Assembly: GCA_000431795.1 (NCBI GenBank) | Contig: FR887372.1 | Location: forward strand, 1-64,000 | DNA: 64,000 bases | Direction of reading: 5' to 3' | Origin: Clostridium sp. CAG:302 | Lineage (GTDB): Bacteria > Bacillota_I > Bacilli_A > RF39 > UBA660 | Shown: positions 51,928 through 60,980 of the stretch, piece by piece | How the letters are laid out: every line of letters starts with the position of its first letter | Numbering within the stretch: the first letter of the stretch is position 1 | Program-made: the position numbers and the translations under genes | The notes under the pieces: model-generated | Told to the model about the DNA's origin: nothing | Database searches by the model: none | The model's input: the letters and a program-made list of their open reading frames with translations, nothing else

Positions 51928-52824
51928 TTAACTTCTTATTTTATTAATTAGATTACCATCAAACTCTTTATTCCTAATCATTTCTATCTCATACTTATAT
52001 GGTGGATATACTTTATCTTTACTATTATCATCTTTAGTTACATAAGGAGTTTCTAATATTCTAGGTATCCCCTCTAATCTCTCATTATAAATAATATTAA
52101 TTAAATTATCAAAACCAATAGTACCAAAACCAATATTCTCATGTCTATCTTTATGACTAGCCATAACATTCTTACTATCATTAACATGGATGCAGCCTAT
52201 TTTATTAATACCAATAATATTATCAAATAAATCAAGAATGCTATCAAAGTCACTCATATCATAACCAGCATCATTTAAATGACAAGTATCTAAGCATACT
52301 CCTATTTTATCTTGATATTTAACTCTATCTATAATAGCTTTTAATTCTTCAAAAGACTTACCAACTTCATTACCTTTACCCGCCATTGTTTCAAGTAAAA
52401 TAGTAACATCATAATCATTATCAAGAATTAAATTTAATCCATCACTAATATTAATAATAGCTTCTTCTCTAGAACAATTAACCGCCGAACCAGGATGTAA
52501 AACCATTTTCTTAATACCAAGTTCCGCACATCTTTCTACTTCTCCCTTTAAGAAAGATACTGAAAAATCAAAATTATCTATATTAGCCAAATTAACTATA
52601 TATGGAGCATGTACTACAACATTATTTATATCTATATCATTATTTTTCATCATATCATAAGCTTCACTAGTAAGTTCTTTTTTTATTGCACCACGATTAG
52701 TATTCTGCGGAGCCCCAGTATAAAACATAAAAGTATTCTCTCCATAACTAATAGCCTCTTTAACACTACCAAGTAACTGACTATCATTCTTATAAGAAAC
52801 ATGACTACCTATAATAAGTTCCAT
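51928..52824 (-). CDS. nfo: Endonuclease IV
   Basis: 298 residues from MELIIGSHVSYKNDSQLLGS (52824, after GAGGAAGTG). A TIM-barrel AP endonuclease with three zinc ions: VVVHAPYIVNLANI, KMVLHPGSAVNC, ILLETMAGKGNEVG, GVCLDTCHLNDAGYDMSDF, IHVNDSKNVMASHKDRHENI, GFGTIGFDNL, RILETPYV. Cuts DNA 5' of abasic sites in base-excision repair. Full length. Confidence 0.96.
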   Translation of the reverse strand: MELIIGSHVSYKNDSQLLGSVKEAISYGENTFMFYTGAPQNTNRGAIKKELTSEAYDMMKNNDIDINNVVVHAPYIVNLANIDNFDFSVSFLKGEVERCAELGIKKMVLHPGSAVNCSREEAIINISDGLNLILDNDYDVTILLETMAGKGNEVGKSFEELKAIIDRVKYQDKIGVCLDTCHLNDAGYDMSDFDSILDLFDNIIGINKIGCIHVNDSKNVMASHKDRHENIGFGTIGFDNLINIIYNERLEGIPRILETPYVTKDDNSKDKVYPPYKYEIEMIRNKEFDGNLINKIRS

Positions 52825-52871
52825 ATCTATCACTTCCTCTACCTAATTATACTATATTTTATCAAAAATAA

Positions 52872-52891
52872 AAAGAGGATTATCCCTCTTT
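52872..52891 (-). terminator. Terminator after the prepilin gene
   Basis: Seven-base stem AAAGAGG/CCTCTTT with a six-base loop and TTTTT on minus. Confidence 0.8.
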
Positions 52892-52893
52892 AA

Positions 52894-53337
52894 TTAACAT
52901 CCTGAACCAGTAGCTGTATTTTTAGTAGTGTCGCTAGCGTTATAAAATTGGCTACCATCAGCAGCAGTAAGTGTTACGCAAATCTTAGAACCATTAACCT
53001 TTACAGTACCACTTAGTCCTGTTGGATTAGTAATACCTGCAGCTTTTAATACAGCAGCATCTAAATTCTTTGCAGTAGTAGTTAATCCACCTTCACCAAC
53101 AAATGTAGTATATTCATCAGCAGGTCCACCAGCTACTCCAGCACCCAATGTAGCAAGTTCATATTGTTTAGTAAACCATTCAGTAACTGTACCCGCAGCA
53201 TTATTTAATTGACTAGTTTTAGCACTATTCATTGAACTAATAACTGATGGTATAGTAACTACGATAATAATAGCAAGTACTACGATAACTGCTAATAACT
53301 CTATTAAAGTAAATCCTTTCCTATTTAATTTTTTCAT
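52894..53337 (-). CDS. Type IV-like prepilin (ComGC/pseudopilin type)
   Basis: 147 residues beginning MKKLNRKGFTLIELLAVIVV, the prepilin signal with cleavage after Gly8 and the Glu at +5 of the mature pilin; the hydrophobic helix runs to about residue 32. The C-terminal domain is Ala/Gly/Thr rich with two Cys (SKICVTLTAADGSQFY, TGSGC) that may form a disulfide. Base composition is clearly richer in G and C than the neighbours. No pilin peptidase, ATPase or other com/pil gene is in the window, so the assembly machine must be encoded elsewhere. Confidence 0.85.
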   Translation of the reverse strand: MKKLNRKGFTLIELLAVIVVLAIIIVVTIPSVISSMNSAKTSQLNNAAGTVTEWFTKQYELATLGAGVAGGPADEYTTFVGEGGLTTTAKNLDAAVLKAAGITNPTGLSGTVKVNGSKICVTLTAADGSQFYNASDTTKNTATGSGC

Positions 53338-53394
53338 TATAAATCATTCTCCCTTCATCTATCTTACAAAATAATCTTATCACAAAATAAAATC

Positions 53395-54123
53395 TTAGTC
53401 AATTATTTTAAGATAAATATTTACATATTTATCACTATACTTTTTGCTTTTCAATAATTCTAAATTATTATATTTATCTTTTAATTTATCAAAACTATAC
53501 TCTAATAATAAGATTCCATTATCTAAAAGTAAATCATACTTAGTAACTAGTTCTATTACTTCTTCCATTACTTCCATTTTATAAGGAGCATCTACTAGTA
53601 CAATATTAAACTTAATATTATTATTTTTAAAATATAATAAACTATCTCTATAATCTTTACTAACTATAATACTCTTACTATTAATACCAAGATTATTAAT
53701 ATTCTTATTTAAATATCTCAATATATCTTTATTATTATCTACAAAATAACATCTACTAGCACCCATAGATAAAGCTTCTATACCAAGACTACCAGTACCA
53801 CAAAATAAATCTAATATGATAGAATCATCAATATAATTTTGAATACTAGTAAACATAGATTCCTTTACTCTATTCATCGTGGGTCTAGTACCTATTATAT
53901 TATAAGCCAAATAATTCTTTTCCTTATATTCAGAATATTTATATATTTTTTCTTTTAAAGATATTTTTTCATAATCATCTTTACTAGTATTATATTTATT
54001 AATTAATTCTAATAATTCACTATTATTTATAACTATTTCTTTATAATAATCTAATTTTCTAATTAAATTGCTATTTTCAAAAGAATCTATTAACTTCTTT
54101 GTTTTATCTATAATATTATTCAT
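53395..54123 (-). CDS. Chimeric YlbF-RsmD fusion from a duplicated segment
   Basis: 242 residues. Positions 1-72 copy the YlbF-like protein at 55407-55703 (IDKTKKLIDSFENSNLIRKL, KIYKYSEY); from about 79 the sequence copies RsmD (GTRPTMNRVKESMFTSIQNY, DLFCGTGSLGIEALSMGASR, VDAPYKMEVMEEVIELVTKY). The end of ylbF and the first 20 residues of RsmD are missing, so a deletion joined the two genes in frame. The methyltransferase core looks intact (SAM-binding DLFCGTGSLG), but the RsmD substrate start (MRVISGYLKGR) is lost. Directly behind the duplicated smpB end. Activity uncertain. Confidence 0.85.
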   Translation of the reverse strand: MNNIIDKTKKLIDSFENSNLIRKLDYYKEIVINNSELLELINKYNTSKDDYEKISLKEKIYKYSEYKEKNYLAYNIIGTRPTMNRVKESMFTSIQNYIDDSIILDLFCGTGSLGIEALSMGASRCYFVDNNKDILRYLNKNINNLGINSKSIIVSKDYRDSLLYFKNNNIKFNIVLVDAPYKMEVMEEVIELVTKYDLLLDNGILLLEYSFDKLKDKYNNLELLKSKKYSDKYVNIYLKIID

Positions 54124-54346
54124 TATCTATATTTAAAATCCTTTTCAAGTTCTCTTTTTATATCTCTTTCTTTAATAAATTCTTTTTTATCATAATTCTT
54201 TTTACCTTTACATACTCCTATTTCTACTTTACATCTTCCTTTTACAAAATAGAATCTAAGTGATATTAGTGTATATCCTTCTATTTCTAATTTGTTTTTT
54301 AGTTTTAATATTTCTTTTTTATGAAGTAAATATATTTTATCATTTT
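54123..54346 (-). pseudogene. smpB 3' fragment from a duplicated segment
   Basis: The minus strand reads IYLLHKKEILKLKNKLEIEG, YTLISLRFYFVKGRCKVEIG and ends DIKRELEKDFKYR, a near copy of SmpB residues about 50-145 with 22 or so residues deleted at a shared YLL/LLHK joint. It has no start or ribosome site. Its stop overlaps the chimera start exactly as smpB overlaps ylbF, so this is one duplicated block. Confidence 0.9.
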
Positions 54347-54397
54347 GATGTTAGAACAGATATCATTTAGACAAAGTTTTTTACACTCTCCTCTATT

Positions 54398-54427
54398 TAA
54401 AAAAATGAACTATTTTTTAGTTCATTT
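54398..54427 (-). terminator. Terminator of the 54426 gene
   Basis: Stem AAATGAACTA/TAGTTCATTT around an A/T loop, followed on minus by TTTTTTT. Confidence 0.75.
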
Positions 54428-54770
54428 ATCTTTTCATTGGTTTTGATTCTTCTACATTTATATTTGATTGTATTTCAAATGATTGTATTAAAGCATTAAA
54501 ATATTGTTCTTTAGAATAACCTTTCGGACATTCGACTTTGCCTGATATGATATCTTCATAAATTTTTCTTTTAAATTTTTCTTTTTCTTCAGGGATACTC
54601 ATGTATTGCATTTTCATTTTATATAATTCTTCTAATCTAATTAATATTTTTTCTTCTTCGGAATTTAGCTCTTTATAAGATGGGATATCTTTTGTAATCA
54701 TTGGAATAACTTGATCAAAAGGATTTTTTTCTAATTTTTTTTGTACTTCATCATATGATTTTTTATTCAT
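54426..54770 (-). CDS. Unknown protein inserted between the smpB-rsmD copies
   Basis: 114 residues, charged and helical (MNKKSYDEVQKKLEKNPFDQ, EEKILIRLEELYKMKMQYMS, KGYSKEQYFNALIQSFEIQS). No membrane segment or motif I recognise. It has its own GGAGGG site, upstream spacer and terminator. It separates the intact smpB-ylbF-rsmD genes from their defective copy and so is probably the cargo of that rearrangement. Function unknown. Confidence 0.65.
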   Translation of the reverse strand: MNKKSYDEVQKKLEKNPFDQVIPMITKDIPSYKELNSEEEKILIRLEELYKMKMQYMSIPEEKEKFKRKIYEDIISGKVECPKGYSKEQYFNALIQSFEIQSNINVEESKPMKR

Positions 54771-54852
54771 ATTTTCCCTCCTTTATTGAATTATACTATA
54801 TTTTTATTAATTTGACAATTACTATAACTATTCAAAAGTTGCACTTGACTTT

Positions 54853-55410
54853 TTAATTAATAATTATTTTAAGATAAATATTTACATATTTATCACCATA
54901 CTTTTTACTTTTAATTAATTCTAAATTATTATATTTATCTTTTAACTTATCAAAACTATACTCTAATAATAAAATTCCTTTATCTAAAAGTAAATCATAC
55001 TTAGTAACTAGTTCTATTACTTCTTCCATTACTTCCATTTTATAAGGAGCATCTACTAGTACAATATTAAACTTAATATTATTATTTTTAAAATATAATA
55101 AACTATCTCTATAATCTTTACTAATTATCGTACTCTTACTATTAATATCAAGATTATTAATATTCTTATTTAAATATCTTAATATATCTTTATTATTATC
55201 TACAAAATAACATCTACTGGCACCCATAGATAAAGCTTCTATACCAAGACTACCAGTACCACAAAATAAATCTAATATGATAGAATCATCAATATAATTT
55301 TGAATACTAGCAAACATAGATTCCTTTACTCTACTCATCGTAGGCCTAGTAGTTTCTACATTATATCCAAGCAATTCTCTTCCTTTTAAATAACCACTTA
55401 TTACTCTCAT
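54853..55410 (-). CDS. rsmD: 16S rRNA (guanine966-N2)-methyltransferase
   Basis: 185 residues from MRVISGYLKGRELLGYNVET (55410; ATGA overlap with the ylbF stop TGA). SAM-binding DLFCGTGSLGIEALSMGASR near 48-67. The catalytic motif reads VLVDAPYKMEV where RsmD usually has DPPY; the Pro-to-Ala change also appears in the duplicate copy, so it predates the duplication. Between ylbF and the inserted 114-residue gene; coaD, its common neighbour, is absent. Confidence 0.9.
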   Translation of the reverse strand: MRVISGYLKGRELLGYNVETTRPTMSRVKESMFASIQNYIDDSIILDLFCGTGSLGIEALSMGASRCYFVDNNKDILRYLNKNINNLDINSKSTIISKDYRDSLLYFKNNNIKFNIVLVDAPYKMEVMEEVIELVTKYDLLLDKGILLLEYSFDKLKDKYNNLELIKSKKYGDKYVNIYLKIIIN

Positions 55411-55703
55411 ATATGACAACCTCTTACATTTGTATATTCTTTAAATCTTTTATTAATACCCATAATATAATAAAATAGTTCATTATAATACTTCATATAT
55501 TCTCTATATTCATCATATTTATATATCTTTTCTTTTAAAGATAACTTCTCATAATTATCAGTACTATTATTATATCTTTTTATTAAATCTAATAATTCTT
55601 TATTACCAATAACTATTCTTTTATAATAATCTAATTTACTAATTAATTCACTACTCTCAAAAGAATCTATTAACTTCTTAGTTTTATCTATAACATTATC
55701 CAT
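55407..55703 (-). CDS. ylbF: YlbF/YmcA family protein
   Basis: 98 residues, two long helices: MDNVIDKTKKLIDSFESSEL, LISKLDYYKRIVIGNKELLD, KLSLKEKIYKYDEYREYMKY. In B. subtilis YlbF works with YmcA and YaaT to help RNase Y mature mRNA and in development. Order smpB-ylbF-rsmD with overlaps of one and four bases. The Y-complex partners are not in this window. Confidence 0.75.
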   Translation of the reverse strand: MDNVIDKTKKLIDSFESSELISKLDYYKRIVIGNKELLDLIKRYNNSTDNYEKLSLKEKIYKYDEYREYMKYYNELFYYIMGINKRFKEYTNVRGCHI

Positions 55704-56140
55704 TATCTATATTTAAAGTCCTTTTCTAATTCTCTTTGAATATCTCTTTCTTTAATAGATTCTTTTTTATCATAATTCTTTTTACCCTTACATACTCCTA
55801 TTTCTACCTTACATCTACCTTTTACAAAGTAAAATCTAAGAGGTATTAAAGTATAACCCTCTATTTCTAGTTTATTTTTTAACTTTAATATTTCTCTTTT
55901 ATGAAGTAATAACTTTCTAGTTCTATCTTCTTCATGATTAAATCTATTACCTTCTTCATAAATAGAAATATGTGTATTAAGTAAATATATTTCATCATTT
56001 CTAATAATAGCATAACTATCTTTAATATTAACCTTACCTTGTCTTACAGACTTAATCTCAGTACCAGTAAGTACTATACCCGCTTCATAAGTATCCTCAA
56101 TTACATAGTCATATCTTGCTTTTCTATTTAATATCTCCAT
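55703..56140 (-). CDS. smpB: SsrA-binding protein SmpB
   Basis: 145 residues, the tmRNA partner in trans-translation: MEILNRKARYDYVIEDTYEA, GIVLTGTEIKSVRQGKVNIK, DSYAIIRNDEIYLLNTHISI, and the basic C-terminal tail FVKGRCKVEIGVCKGKKNYD, KRxxIKERD. Full length. tmRNA is not in the window. A truncated second copy lies at 54123-54346. Confidence 0.97.
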   Translation of the reverse strand: MEILNRKARYDYVIEDTYEAGIVLTGTEIKSVRQGKVNIKDSYAIIRNDEIYLLNTHISIYEEGNRFNHEEDRTRKLLLHKREILKLKNKLEIEGYTLIPLRFYFVKGRCKVEIGVCKGKKNYDKKESIKERDIQRELEKDFKYR

Positions 56141-56216
56141 ATATATTCCTCATTTCATATAAATTATATAATGAAATAATAAAATAGTCAAATTAAAGAA
56201 AAAAGATAACATTACA

Positions 56217-57206
56217 TTATCTTCTTAATACCAATTTACTAATATCTTCTGAAGTATCAATCAAATCATCAATACTTATATCAATACTTCTAAGTAGTTC
56301 AAATCCATCTGCTTTAGAATAATTATTCTTTAGTATCTCTATAATACTATTTAAATCTTTATCACGATATTTAATATATATAGTAGCAGCTATTAGCTGA
56401 CCGTATAATGCCTCTATCATATTAATATGATGTTCTTTATAATTATATCCTTTTCTTATAGTTCTATTTATACTATTAATACAAGCAGTATTAAATATCC
56501 TAATCATTTCTATATAACTATATTCATTACCATATTTAGATAAATAATAATCTAAAAATATTATTTCATATAAAGAAGCTATTGCTTCATTTAAGATATA
56601 ATCTCTACTAGTATATATATTACTTTGCATAAAAGTAGAAGCATGACCATACTCATGAACTGTACTAGCTATATTAAAAGCATTTAATCTTTTATAATAC
56701 TCAATATTAATATAATATTTTTTTAATGATTCTAAATAATATATATTAGCGTTAGAAAAAGGAAAACTTTTTCTAATAGTCAGATTATTTTCTTCTATAT
56801 CTTTATTAAATAATTCTAAATCACTAGAAAAATTTTCTTTAAAGAAAGTTCTTAACATACTCACATACTCTTCATAACTATATATATCATTTGGAACTCT
56901 ACTTGTATCTAAAGGATAATACTTATTTATTTCTTCCCATAAGTTAAAACATATTTTTCTAGTCAAATTATCTAGTTCTAAATATCTTTTTTTTCTTGCT
57001 GATTCTCTTTTTCTTGTGTAAATACTATAATTACTTGGTTTATAACTAAATAATTTACTACCTTTAACTAATTTTGGTTCAATATTATAAATAAATAGCA
57101 TCTGACTATATATATTTATCTTTTTTTCTTCACTAGAACTATTTAAATATAAATCTAATAGTGTATTATAATCTCTTAAGACATTATCTATATTATATGT
57201 ATTCAT
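56217..57206 (-). CDS. M3-like (oligoendopeptidase F-type) peptidase
   Basis: 329 residues, about half the usual 600. The zinc site is TVHEYGHASTF (HExxH near 183-187) and NEAIASLYEIIFLDYYLSKY supplies the third-ligand Glu about 27 residues on, the M3 layout. The N-terminal half (YKPSNYSIYTRKRESARKKR) is short and charged. No signal peptide. Compact M3-like proteins exist in gut Bacillota; whether this is a true oligopeptidase is an inference from the active site. Confidence 0.7.
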   Translation of the reverse strand: MNTYNIDNVLRDYNTLLDLYLNSSSEEKKINIYSQMLFIYNIEPKLVKGSKLFSYKPSNYSIYTRKRESARKKRYLELDNLTRKICFNLWEEINKYYPLDTSRVPNDIYSYEEYVSMLRTFFKENFSSDLELFNKDIEENNLTIRKSFPFSNANIYYLESLKKYYINIEYYKRLNAFNIASTVHEYGHASTFMQSNIYTSRDYILNEAIASLYEIIFLDYYLSKYGNEYSYIEMIRIFNTACINSINRTIRKGYNYKEHHINMIEALYGQLIAATIYIKYRDKDLNSIIEILKNNYSKADGFELLRSIDISIDDLIDTSEDISKLVLRR

Positions 57207-57263
57207 TCTTTTCCCTCTGGTTATATATTATATATAATAATTAAATATTTGTCAAAGTTATAA

Positions 57264-59873
57264 TTATACTCCAAAATCTCCTCGTAATTTTTTAGATATA
57301 TATTTTCTAAGAAAATCAAATGGTATTATACTTAATGATAGTATAAGTATAAATATTAATTCTTTTATATATAAAGGTTTAGTTTGAAATAAAGTTATAC
57401 CTGAATAAATAATAATTATTTGAACTATAATAATAAATATTATGATAAGTATAAATACTTTATTTTCTTTTAGATGAGCCAGTATATTTAATCTATGTGT
57501 TCTAGCATTAAAAGAATTAAATACCGCAATAAAGATAAATAAAGAAAAGAATGCAGTCATCAGATGATCACTATATACTATATATTTTATAAATGGTAAT
57601 TTTAAGAATAGTAATGATATTATTAAAGTATACATTGAAGTAGCAATAATTTCATTAAACATATATTTATTAATTATATTTTCTTCTTTCTTTTTAGGAG
57701 GTTCTTTCATATATTCTATTCTAGGTACTTCATAAGAAAAGGCAAGACCAGCAAGTGTATCCATAACCATATTTATCCATAACATCTGAAGTACAGTAAT
57801 AGGACTTGGTACCCCAATAAATGGTCCAATTAAAGCTAGCATAATAGCGCTTATATTAACAGTTAACTGAAATATAATAAACTTTCTAATATTCTTAAAT
57901 GTTGTTCTTCCGTATAATATAGCCCTAGATATTGATAGTATGTTATCATCTATTATTACAATATCAGAAGCTTCTTTTGATACTTCAGTACCGCTACCCA
58001 TAGCAAATGATACATCAGCCTTTTTTAAGGCTATAGAATCATTTACCCCATCACCAGTCATACCTGTAACTAAGCCTAATTCTTTAGATAACATAACTAG
58101 TCTTTTTTTATCTTCGGGCAATGCTCTTGATACTACTTTAAGATTTGGTATTATTTTTTTTAGTTCATTATCTGATAACTTTTCTAAATCACTTGAAGAT
58201 AACACTATATCATTATTACTAGTTATTATACCAATCTCTTTAGCAATAGAAGTAGCGGTTTCTTTAGAGTCCCCAGTTACCATAACGATATTTATACCAG
58301 CACTCTTTATCAAAGACACACCATCCTTAGCTTCGGCTCTTATATCATCCTTTAAAAATATTACTCCAAGTAAAATATTTCTTCTAATACTATCAGTAGG
58401 ATATATGCTTTGTGATATTGCTAGTGCAATAGCTCTTAGCCCACTATCAGCTTTACTATTTACATAATTAAGTATCTTATCTTTATCAAGAGTTCTTCTT
58501 TTGCCATCCTTATCAATATAATGAGTACTATTTTTTATTACTATATCTGGTGCTCCCTTAATTAATTTAATTTTCTCATTATTTTTCTCTATAATAGTAA
58601 CAGCAAACTTATTCTTACTATTAAATAATATTCTATCTTTTATTAACACACTATTATCTTTTTTTCTTTGAACAAATGATAATAATGCTTTATCAGTTAG
58701 ATTACCTCCAACTACTTTACCTGATGATTCTTCAAGTTCACTCTCGTTATTATATAATAAACTATCTGATATCAATGTTTTAAGTTTATCTGGAGTATAA
58801 TACAAATCATTGTATTCATTTAAGTTACCATCTATAATACTAGATACTTCCATCTTACCCTTAGTTAGAGTACCAGTCTTATCAGTAAATAGTATGTTCA
58901 AAGACCCAGCAGTCTCTATACCAACCATCTTTCTAACAAGGACATTATCTTTAAGCATTTTCTTTGAGTTAGTAGATAATACTAAAGTAATCATCATTGG
59001 TAATCCTTCAGGAACAGACATTACAAGAACAGAAACTGCTAGTGTAAGTGCTTCAAGAATTAAAGAGAAGAATTTATTTAAAGTTATAGTCTCTCTTATA
59101 ATAGTTAAGTTAAAATTATTTATAATAAATATCTTAGAAAATAAATATGCTACCGCTATTAAAATAGCCGCTATATAACCTATTCTACTTATTACTTTAG
59201 CCAAATTAGTAAGTCTTAATTTTAATGGAGAAGCATCCTCTTCTTCAGTAAGTACTTTAGCCATCTTACCATACAAAGTATCCATCCCTATTTTAGTAAC
59301 AAGTATCAAAGCTTCTCCATCATAAATAGTAGTACCTCTATATACTCTATTTTTTTCAGTAGCTAAGTTTATATTATCTATATACTCTTTATATACTTCC
59401 TTTGTTTCTCCATTAAGAGATGATTCATCTACTGATAACTTTCCTTTTATTAATATACCGTCTGCCGGAACTTTATTACCAGGAGCTAATATAAGTATGT
59501 CATTCTTTACTATTTCATCAATAGTTATTTCTTTAGTTTTACCATCTCTTTTTACTAAAACATTTATTCTAGAGGACTCTTCTTGCATTCTTTGAAAGGC
59601 TTTATTAGAACCATATTCACTAATTGCCGATATCAATGAAGCCACTAGTACTGCTAAAACTATTCCCATTGTTTCAAAATAATCAAAATCTCTAAATAAA
59701 AATATTGTCTTTATAGCTAACGCAATAAGAAGTATTTTTATGATAGGATCTCCTAAAGTTTCTATAAATAAATTAAAAAAAGTATTTTTATTCTTTTCAT
59801 TTATACTATTACTACCATATCTTTTTCTTGATTCTTTTACTTCATCATCTTTAAGTCCATTAGTATTATACAT
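57264..59873 (-). CDS. Cation-transporting P-type ATPase (calcium type)
   Basis: 869 residues, full length. N-terminal actuator (NLF, KVPADGILIKGKLSVDESSL, NGETKEVYK with TGE replaced by NGE), MSVPEGLPMMITLVL in TM4 (PEGLP, the calcium-site sequence of PMCA/SERCA-like pumps), FTDKTGTLTKGKMEVS (phosphorylated Asp near 330), MVTGDSKETATSIAKEIGI and MTGDGVNDSIALKKADVSFA, then a C-terminal six-helix domain. Likely exports Ca2+. Monocistronic. Confidence 0.88.
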   Translation of the reverse strand: MYNTNGLKDDEVKESRKRYGSNSINEKNKNTFFNLFIETLGDPIIKILLIALAIKTIFLFRDFDYFETMGIVLAVLVASLISAISEYGSNKAFQRMQEESSRINVLVKRDGKTKEITIDEIVKNDILILAPGNKVPADGILIKGKLSVDESSLNGETKEVYKEYIDNINLATEKNRVYRGTTIYDGEALILVTKIGMDTLYGKMAKVLTEEEDASPLKLRLTNLAKVISRIGYIAAILIAVAYLFSKIFIINNFNLTIIRETITLNKFFSLILEALTLAVSVLVMSVPEGLPMMITLVLSTNSKKMLKDNVLVRKMVGIETAGSLNILFTDKTGTLTKGKMEVSSIIDGNLNEYNDLYYTPDKLKTLISDSLLYNNESELEESSGKVVGGNLTDKALLSFVQRKKDNSVLIKDRILFNSKNKFAVTIIEKNNEKIKLIKGAPDIVIKNSTHYIDKDGKRRTLDKDKILNYVNSKADSGLRAIALAISQSIYPTDSIRRNILLGVIFLKDDIRAEAKDGVSLIKSAGINIVMVTGDSKETATSIAKEIGIITSNNDIVLSSSDLEKLSDNELKKIIPNLKVVSRALPEDKKRLVMLSKELGLVTGMTGDGVNDSIALKKADVSFAMGSGTEVSKEASDIVIIDDNILSISRAILYGRTTFKNIRKFIIFQLTVNISAIMLALIGPFIGVPSPITVLQMLWINMVMDTLAGLAFSYEVPRIEYMKEPPKKKEENIINKYMFNEIIATSMYTLIISLLFLKLPFIKYIVYSDHLMTAFFSLFIFIAVFNSFNARTHRLNILAHLKENKVFILIIIFIIIVQIIIIYSGITLFQTKPLYIKELIFILILSLSIIPFDFLRKYISKKLRGDFGV

Positions 59874-59976
59874 AGTTCCTCCTTACTAAATAATACTAAC
59901 TAGTAATAACCTATAGAAGATGTTTTCATAGACAAAAAAAGACTTTAATTTTTTATATTCTATAATATAAATGTTT

Positions 59977-60029
59977 AACAATGAAGACCTTAGGATTCAT
60001 TGTTCCTCTTAAGACTACAAACTTAAGAG
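59977..60029 (+). repeat. Tandem-hairpin element A3 (3' of the ttcA-like gene)
   Basis: AACAATGAA, loop GACCTTAGGA, TTCATTGTT (59977-60004), then CTCTTAAG, loop ACTACAAA, CTTAAGAG (60006-60029). Stem 1 differs from A1, A2 and A4 but remains paired; the closing G-C of the core is G-A here. Confidence 0.75.
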
Positions 60030-60038
60030 ATAAAAAAA

Positions 60039-60074
60039 GATAACCAATTATTATAAATATTTATAATAGTTATC
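60039..60074 (-). terminator. Terminator after the ttcA-like gene
   Basis: Long AT-rich stem with GATAAC/GTTATC ends and A/T interior, TTTTTTT on minus, starting near the stop. Confidence 0.65.
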
Positions 60075-60079
60075 CATTT

Positions 60080-60919
60080 TTATTTACTTTTTTCATAGTC
60101 TTCAAGAAAACTTCTATATATTCCATCTTTTTTAGTGCCAAGTATACAATTTAAATTAACGTTATTCATACTGGTAAATATATTACGATCAATACTAGGA
60201 TTTATTTTCTTTAATTCTTTTATTAACTCTTTAATTTCTTTTCTCTTACTCACACTATTACTATTATTATTTAAAGTAACGCTCTCAGTAAATCTACAAG
60301 CACAATTTATAAAGGTTAATTTGTTATAATTTTTCCAAGAAATTATTGAATCTTCCTCTACTAAATATAATGGTCTTATTAATTCCAAGCCTTCAAAATT
60401 ATCACTATGTAATTTAGGCATCATTGTCTTTACCTCTGAGCCATAAAACATTGATAATAATGTTGTTTCTATTACATCATTAAAATGATGTCCTAAAGCT
60501 ATTTTGTTACATCCTAGTTCTTTTGCCTTATTATATAAATATCCTCTTCTCATTTTAGCACACATATAACATGGACTATCAAAACTTATTTTATCTACAA
60601 CTTCAAAAATATCACTTTTAAATACTTTTATTGGAATATTTAATACTTTAGCATTCTCTAAGATATTATTACTATGCTTTTCATTGTACCCTGGATTCAT
60701 TACAACATATTCAGCAGTAAATGGTACTTTACCATGCCTTTCTAGTTCTTGGATACATTTAGCCAGTAAAAAAGAATCCTTTCCTCCTGATATGCATACC
60801 ATAACCTTATCATTCTCTTTAATAAGTTCATAGTCTTTAATTGCTTTGATAAACTTACTCCATATTTCTTTGCGATATTTCTTTATTATACTTCTTTCTA
60901 TTTCTTTATATCTTTCCAT
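60080..60919 (-). CDS. TtcA-like PP-loop tRNA thiolation enzyme
   Basis: 279 residues. PP-loop VMVCISGGKDSFLLAK (near 39-54), the paired Cys CYMCAKMRRG (near 116-125) and HHFNDVIETTLLSMF, all as in TtcA, which uses an Fe-S cluster to make 2-thiocytidine 32 in tRNA. The late segment FINCACRFTES gives further Cys. No TilS-type lysine specificity domain. Assignment to TtcA over other PP-loop enzymes rests on CxxC and GHHxxD spacing. Confidence 0.8.
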   Translation of the reverse strand: MERYKEIERSIIKKYRKEIWSKFIKAIKDYELIKENDKVMVCISGGKDSFLLAKCIQELERHGKVPFTAEYVVMNPGYNEKHSNNILENAKVLNIPIKVFKSDIFEVVDKISFDSPCYMCAKMRRGYLYNKAKELGCNKIALGHHFNDVIETTLLSMFYGSEVKTMMPKLHSDNFEGLELIRPLYLVEEDSIISWKNYNKLTFINCACRFTESVTLNNNSNSVSKRKEIKELIKELKKINPSIDRNIFTSMNNVNLNCILGTKKDGIYRSFLEDYEKSK

Positions 60920-60980
60920 CTTTATACTCCCTCAAAAACAAACTACATTAATTATATCATATTTTTTTATATAATAAATA

